A stretch of 64,000 bases of DNA from Cellulomonas marina (GTDB taxonomy: Bacteria; Actinomycetota; Actinomycetes; Actinomycetales; Cellulomonadaceae), in contig NZ_FOKA01000008.1 of NCBI RefSeq assembly GCF_900111925.1, positions 1 to 64,000 of the forward strand, given 5' to 3'. The translations under genes and the position numbers were made by a program. Position 1 is the first letter of the stretch, and the number at the start of each line of letters is the position of its first letter. The notes under the pieces are model-generated. The model was not told the DNA's origin. It did not search any database and saw only the letters and a list, made by a program, of their open reading frames with translations. This document shows positions 60,626 to 64,000 of the stretch, piece by piece.

Positions 60626-63232
60626 TCAGAGCGGTCCGACCGCGACGACCTGCAGCCGGACCTCGCCGGCGGCATCGGTGGCCGCGAGGTCGACCACGGC
60701 GTCGATGCGCCAGTCGTGGTCGCCGGCGGGGTCGTCGAGCACCTGGCGGACCCGCCAGCGCACCTCGGCGCCGCCCGGACCCCGCTCGGGCGTCACCTGG
60801 AACAGGGCCGGGCCGCGGGCGGCGGGGCCGGTGAGGACCTCGTCGTGCTCGTCGTAGAAGGGGTCGAGGGCGGCCGCCCAGCGGTCGGCGTCCCACGGCG
60901 CGCCGTCCTCGTCGAGGTCGCCCAGGGCCGCCAGGGCCGCGTACCGCTCCTGCGCGAGGAGCTCCACGCGACGGAACAGGGCCCCGCGCACGAGCGCGCG
61001 CAGCACGCGGGGGTTCGCCGTCAGCGGCTCCGGCTCGTCGTCGTCCGTGCCGCCCGGGGCGTCCGCGCCCGGCTCGTCCAGGGGGTTGGCCAGGCGCTCC
61101 CACTCGTCGAGCAGGCTCGAGTCGGTGCGCCGGACGACGTCGCCCAGCCACTCCACCAGCTCGTGCAGGTCCTCGGTGCGGCGCTCGGCCGGGACGGTCT
61201 GGCGCAGCGCGCGCAGGGCGTCGGCCAGGTAGCGCAGCAGGACGCCCTCCGTGCGGTCCAGCGTGTAGGCCGACACGTACTCGGGGAACGTCATGGCCCG
61301 CTCGTGCATCTCGCGGACCACCGACTTGGGGGACAGCGCGAGGTCCGCCACCCACGGGTTCGTGCGGCGGTAGGTGGCGAAGGCCGTCTCGAGGAGCTCG
61401 GCCAGGGGCTTGGGCCAGGTGACGCCCTCGAGCAGGGCCATGCGCTCCTCGTACTCGATGCCCTCGGCCTTCATGGCGGCCACCGCCTCGCCGCGGGCCC
61501 GGTTCTCCTGCGCCATGAGCACCTGGCGCGGGTCGTCGAGCGTGGCCTCGATGACGGAGACCACGTCGTGCGCGTAGCCGGGGTCCTCGGGGTCCAGCAG
61601 GTCCAGCGCCGCGTAGGCGAACGGCGACAGGGCCTGGTTCAGCGCGAAGGTCGCCGGCACCTCCCGGGTCAGCCGCACCGTCCTGCGGCGGCCCTTCGGC
61701 GCGTCCGGGTCCTCGACCCAGACGCGCTCGACGACGCCCGCCGCGCGGAGGGACCGGTAGACGTCGACGGCCCGCCGCACGTGCCGCATGCGCGCCGACG
61801 GCGGCTCGTGGTTGTCCAGCAGGAGGTGGGCCATGGCGGCCACCGGGTCGCCCGGGCGCGAGAGCACGTTGAGCACCATCGCGTGGGTGACGTGGAAGCT
61901 GGAGGTGAGGGGCTCGGGCGGCGCGTCGCGCAGGCGCTCGAACGTCTTGTCGGTCCAGTTGACGTGGCCCTCGGGGGCCTTCTTGCGGACGATCTTCTTG
62001 AGCTTCTTCGGCTCGTCGCCCGCCTTGGCCAGGAGCTTGCGGTTCTCGATGACGTGGTCCGGCGCCATGACCACCACCTCGCCCAGCACGTCGTAGCCCG
62101 CCCGGCCGGCGCGGCCCGCGATCTGGTGGAACTCCCGCGCGGACAGGTGCCGCATGCGCACGCCGTCGTACTTGACGAGGGAGGTCAGCACGACCGTCCG
62201 GATCGGCACGTTGATGCCGACGCCCAGGGTGTCCGTGCCGCAGACGACCGGCAGCAGGCCGCGCTGCGTCAGCCGCTCGACGACGCGGCGGTAGCGCGGC
62301 AGCATCCCGGCGTGGTGCACGCCGACGCCGTGGCGGAGCAGCTTGGACAGCGTCCGCCCGAACCCGGGCCCGAACCGGAAGCTGCCCAGCTCGTCGGCGA
62401 TGCGGTCGCGCTGCTCGCGTGACGCCAGCGGGGTCGACAGCAGCGCCTGCGCGCGCTCCACCGCCTCCTTCTGGGTGAAGTGCACGACGTAGGCGGGGGA
62501 GCGGTGGGTGGTGACGAGCTCGTCGAGCAGCTCGGTCAGCGGCTCGACGGCGTAGGCGAACGACAGGGGGACCGGGCGCTCGGCGTCGGCGACCACCGCG
62601 ACGTCGCGCCCGGTGCGCGCCCGCAGGTCGTCGACGAAGAACGACACGTCCCCGAGCGTGGCCGAGAGCAGGACGTGCTGGGTGCGCGTCAGCTCGACGA
62701 GCGGGACCTGCCAGGCCCAGCCGCGCTGCGGGTCGGCGTAGAAGTGGAACTCGTCCATGACGACCTGCCCGACGCTGCTGGCGGCCCCCTCGCGCAGCGC
62801 GACGTTGGCGAGGATCTCGGCCGTGCAGCACAGGATGGGGGCGTCGGCGTTGACGGCGGAGTCGCCCGTCATCATCCCGACGTTCGCGGCGCCGAAGGCG
62901 TGCACGAGGTCGAAGAACTTCTCGGAGACGAGGGCCTTGAGCGGGGCGGTGTAGACCGTGCGCCGGCCCTGCGCGAAGGCCGTGAAGTGCGCGGCCGCGG
63001 CGATGAGGGACTTGCCCGAGCCCGTGGGCGTGCTGACGACGACGTGCGCGCCCGTGACCAGCGCCAGGAGCGCCTCCTCCTGGTGCGGGTACAGGGTCAG
63101 GCCGCGGTCCAGCGCCCAGCCCGTGAACGCCTCGTACAGGGCGTCGGGGTCGTGCGGGTCGGCGGGGACGCGGTCGGCCAGCGTGCGGGTGGCGGCGGCG
63201 GGGCGCGGCGCGGCGGCGTCGAGGGCGGTCAC
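60626..63232 (-). CDS. DEAD/DEAH-box (Ski2-like) helicase with DUF3516 region
   Basis: The 868-residue helicase has Walker A VVSTPTGSGKSLIAAAA (~57-73), motif II VVMDEFHFYAD (DEFH), motif III LLSATLGD, and motif VI FHQIAGRAGRAGYD, the Ski2/HelY signature. The second half corresponds to the DUF3516 region found in actinobacterial members of this group, with several acidic stretches. It probably unwinds RNA or structured nucleic acid; the target is unknown. GTG at 63232 is chosen because GAGACT lies 6 bases upstream and upstream in-frame sequence is Arg/Pro-rich shadow coding. The convergent/divergent neighbours are unrelated. Confidence 0.9.
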   Translation of the reverse strand: MTALDAAAPRPAAATRTLADRVPADPHDPDALYEAFTGWALDRGLTLYPHQEEALLALVTGAHVVVSTPTGSGKSLIAAAAHFTAFAQGRRTVYTAPLKALVSEKFFDLVHAFGAANVGMMTGDSAVNADAPILCCTAEILANVALREGAASSVGQVVMDEFHFYADPQRGWAWQVPLVELTRTQHVLLSATLGDVSFFVDDLRARTGRDVAVVADAERPVPLSFAYAVEPLTELLDELVTTHRSPAYVVHFTQKEAVERAQALLSTPLASREQRDRIADELGSFRFGPGFGRTLSKLLRHGVGVHHAGMLPRYRRVVERLTQRGLLPVVCGTDTLGVGINVPIRTVVLTSLVKYDGVRMRHLSAREFHQIAGRAGRAGYDVLGEVVVMAPDHVIENRKLLAKAGDEPKKLKKIVRKKAPEGHVNWTDKTFERLRDAPPEPLTSSFHVTHAMVLNVLSRPGDPVAAMAHLLLDNHEPPSARMRHVRRAVDVYRSLRAAGVVERVWVEDPDAPKGRRRTVRLTREVPATFALNQALSPFAYAALDLLDPEDPGYAHDVVSVIEATLDDPRQVLMAQENRARGEAVAAMKAEGIEYEERMALLEGVTWPKPLAELLETAFATYRRTNPWVADLALSPKSVVREMHERAMTFPEYVSAYTLDRTEGVLLRYLADALRALRQTVPAERRTEDLHELVEWLGDVVRRTDSSLLDEWERLANPLDEPGADAPGGTDDDEPEPLTANPRVLRALVRGALFRRVELLAQERYAALAALGDLDEDGAPWDADRWAAALDPFYDEHDEVLTGPAARGPALFQVTPERGPGGAEVRWRVRQVLDDPAGDHDWRIDAVVDLAATDAAGEVRLQVVAVGPL

Positions 63233-63238
63233 GGGGCC

Positions 63239-63244
63239 AGTCTC
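63239..63244 (-). promoter_or_regulatory. -10-like element of the DUF3516 helicase gene
   Basis: GAGACT on the minus strand ends 6 bases before the GTG at 63232. The plus-strand gene on the other side has GAGGAT (63371-63376) 7 bases before its ATG. Both deviate from TANNNT only at the first positions. Confidence 0.4.
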
Positions 63245-63383
63245 CCAGGCGGCACCGACACGGCGGCGCGGGCCGGCGGCGAGGCCGACGGAGGAGCGTG
63301 CGCAGGTGCCGGCGCTGTGCCGGTGCTGAGACGGCCCGTCGAGGGCGTCGCCGGGACCCGCGCCCCCGGCGAGGATGTCCCCG

Positions 63384-64000
63384 ATGAGCACCGACACGAG
63401 GTGGCCGAGCCCCGCCGAGCTGCGCCGGCGCGCCGGCACGGCCCTCTTCGTGCGCGTCGCCGGCCCGGACGGGGCGGAGAACCGGCACCGCATCCACGCG
63501 ACCCCGGGACCGCGCTGGTTCGAGCCGGGCTCGCCGATCCAGCGCGTGCACGGCGACGCGTCGATGTTCGTCGGGGGGCTGCGCGCGCTGCTGCTGCAGT
63601 CGCTGCACCCGGCCGCCATGGCGGCCGTCGCCGACCACTCGGGCTACCGCGGCGACCCCTGGGGACGGCTGGCGCGCACGAGCACCTTCCTGGCCGTCAC
63701 GACCTTCGGCACCGCGGACGACGCGCAGGCGGCGGTGGACCAGGTGCGGCGCATCCACACCCGCATCGCCGGCCGCACGCCCGACGGCACGCGCTACCGC
63801 GCCGACGACCCCGACCTCCTGCGCTGGGTCCACGTGGCCGAGGTGGACAGCTTCCTGCGCACCCACCAGCAGTACGGCGTCGCCCCGCTCGACGACGACG
63901 AGGCCGACGCCTACGTCTTCCAGGCGGCGCGCGTCGCCCGCGCGCTCGGGGCCTCGCGCGTGCCGGAGACGGTGGCGGGCGTGGCGGAGGCGATCGCGGC
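63384..64000 (+). CDS. Oxygenase MpaB-like / DUF2236 protein (partial, runs off the window)
   Basis: The visible 205 residues from ATG 63384 belong to the DUF2236 (MpaB-like) family, heme-binding proteins linked to oxidative cleavage of hydrophobic substrates. IQRVHGDASMFVGGLRALLLQSLHPAAMAAVADHSGY (read as successive motifs) holds the conserved His of LHPAAM, and RLARTSTFLAVTTFGTADDA and HVAEVDSFLRTHQQYG follow. No signal peptide. An in-frame ATG three codons upstream is possible, but GAGGAT 7 bases before 63384 favours this start. The stop codon is beyond 64000. Confidence 0.85.
   Translation, partial: MSTDTRWPSPAELRRRAGTALFVRVAGPDGAENRHRIHATPGPRWFEPGSPIQRVHGDASMFVGGLRALLLQSLHPAAMAAVADHSGYRGDPWGRLARTSTFLAVTTFGTADDAQAAVDQVRRIHTRIAGRTPDGTRYRADDPDLLRWVHVAEVDSFLRTHQQYGVAPLDDDEADAYVFQAARVARALGASRVPETVAGVAEAIA

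Noticed and set aside
60626..63232. Longer helicase start near 63619
   Set aside because: The added ~129 residues are Arg/Ser/Pro-rich shadow of the divergent MpaB-like gene; GTG 63232 with GAGACT 6 bases upstream fits better.

Overview
The window comes from a very high-GC actinobacterium, most likely a xylan-degrading member of the Micrococcales close to Cellulomonas. Three things suggest this: the GlgE-type alpha-glucan genes, an iscS/mnmA/ligA/gatCAB/ilvBNC gene order resembling that of Mycobacterium tuberculosis, and a large secreted xylanase-deacetylase beside a xyloside ABC transporter. The taxonomic call is inference from gene content. No insertion sequence, prophage, CRISPR array or tRNA gene was recognised, so this reads as core chromosome with one carbohydrate-utilisation island.

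Layout. 1-373: the 3' end of a 23S rRNA gene, a 5S rRNA gene and the rrn terminator. 674-10571 (minus strand): glycogen/alpha-glucan genes glgX, glgE, treS, mak and glgB, which together convert trehalose to maltose-1-phosphate, polymerise it, and branch or debranch the product. 10703-12596: etfB and etfA. 12668-13687 (minus): a phosphotransferase-fold protein. 13765-25571 (plus): cysteine desulfurase, the tRNA 2-thiouridylase mnmA, a MetE-like protein, DNA ligase ligA, a double GNAT protein, a small conserved protein, gatC-gatA-gatB and a RimJ-like GNAT. 25685-28890: a D-2-hydroxyacid dehydrogenase overlapping a convergent photolyase, then a pterin-dehydratase-like/VOC fusion.

28994-40569 is a branched-chain amino acid block. 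It holds two dihydroxyacid dehydratases of different subtypes, then an attenuator with a short I/V/L-rich leader peptide, ilvB-ilvN-ilvC-leuB, ilvE and a citramalate synthase. 40593-43717: a lipoate ligase with a rearranged domain order, a YggS-like PLP protein, a YbaK-like deacylase and a VIT-family metal transporter with two iron-box-like sites upstream. 43929-51328: a CUT1 sugar ABC transporter without an ATPase, a GH3 and a GH43 enzyme, under a promoter whose -35 overlaps a LacI-type operator. 51507-56225: a small membrane protein, a small acidic protein, an SNF2 ATPase and a lipoamide-dehydrogenase-like flavoprotein without the usual His/Glu dyad. 56308-60396 (minus): a 1362-residue CE4-GH10-CBM9 secreted xylanase with similar LacI-type operators. 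60626-63232 (minus): a Ski2-like DUF3516 helicase. 63384-end: an MpaB/DUF2236-like oxygenase cut by the window edge.

A recurring regulatory theme is leaderless transcription. At least ten genes have a TANNNT hexamer ending exactly 6 or 7 bases before the start codon. I did not find a clearly new multi-gene system. The most interesting items are the leaderless ilv attenuator peptide, the twin iron-box-like sites at the VIT gene, the shared operators of the xylan genes, the permuted lipoate ligase, the altered active sites in the CE4 domain and the flavoprotein, and the antisense C-terminal extension of the photolyase.
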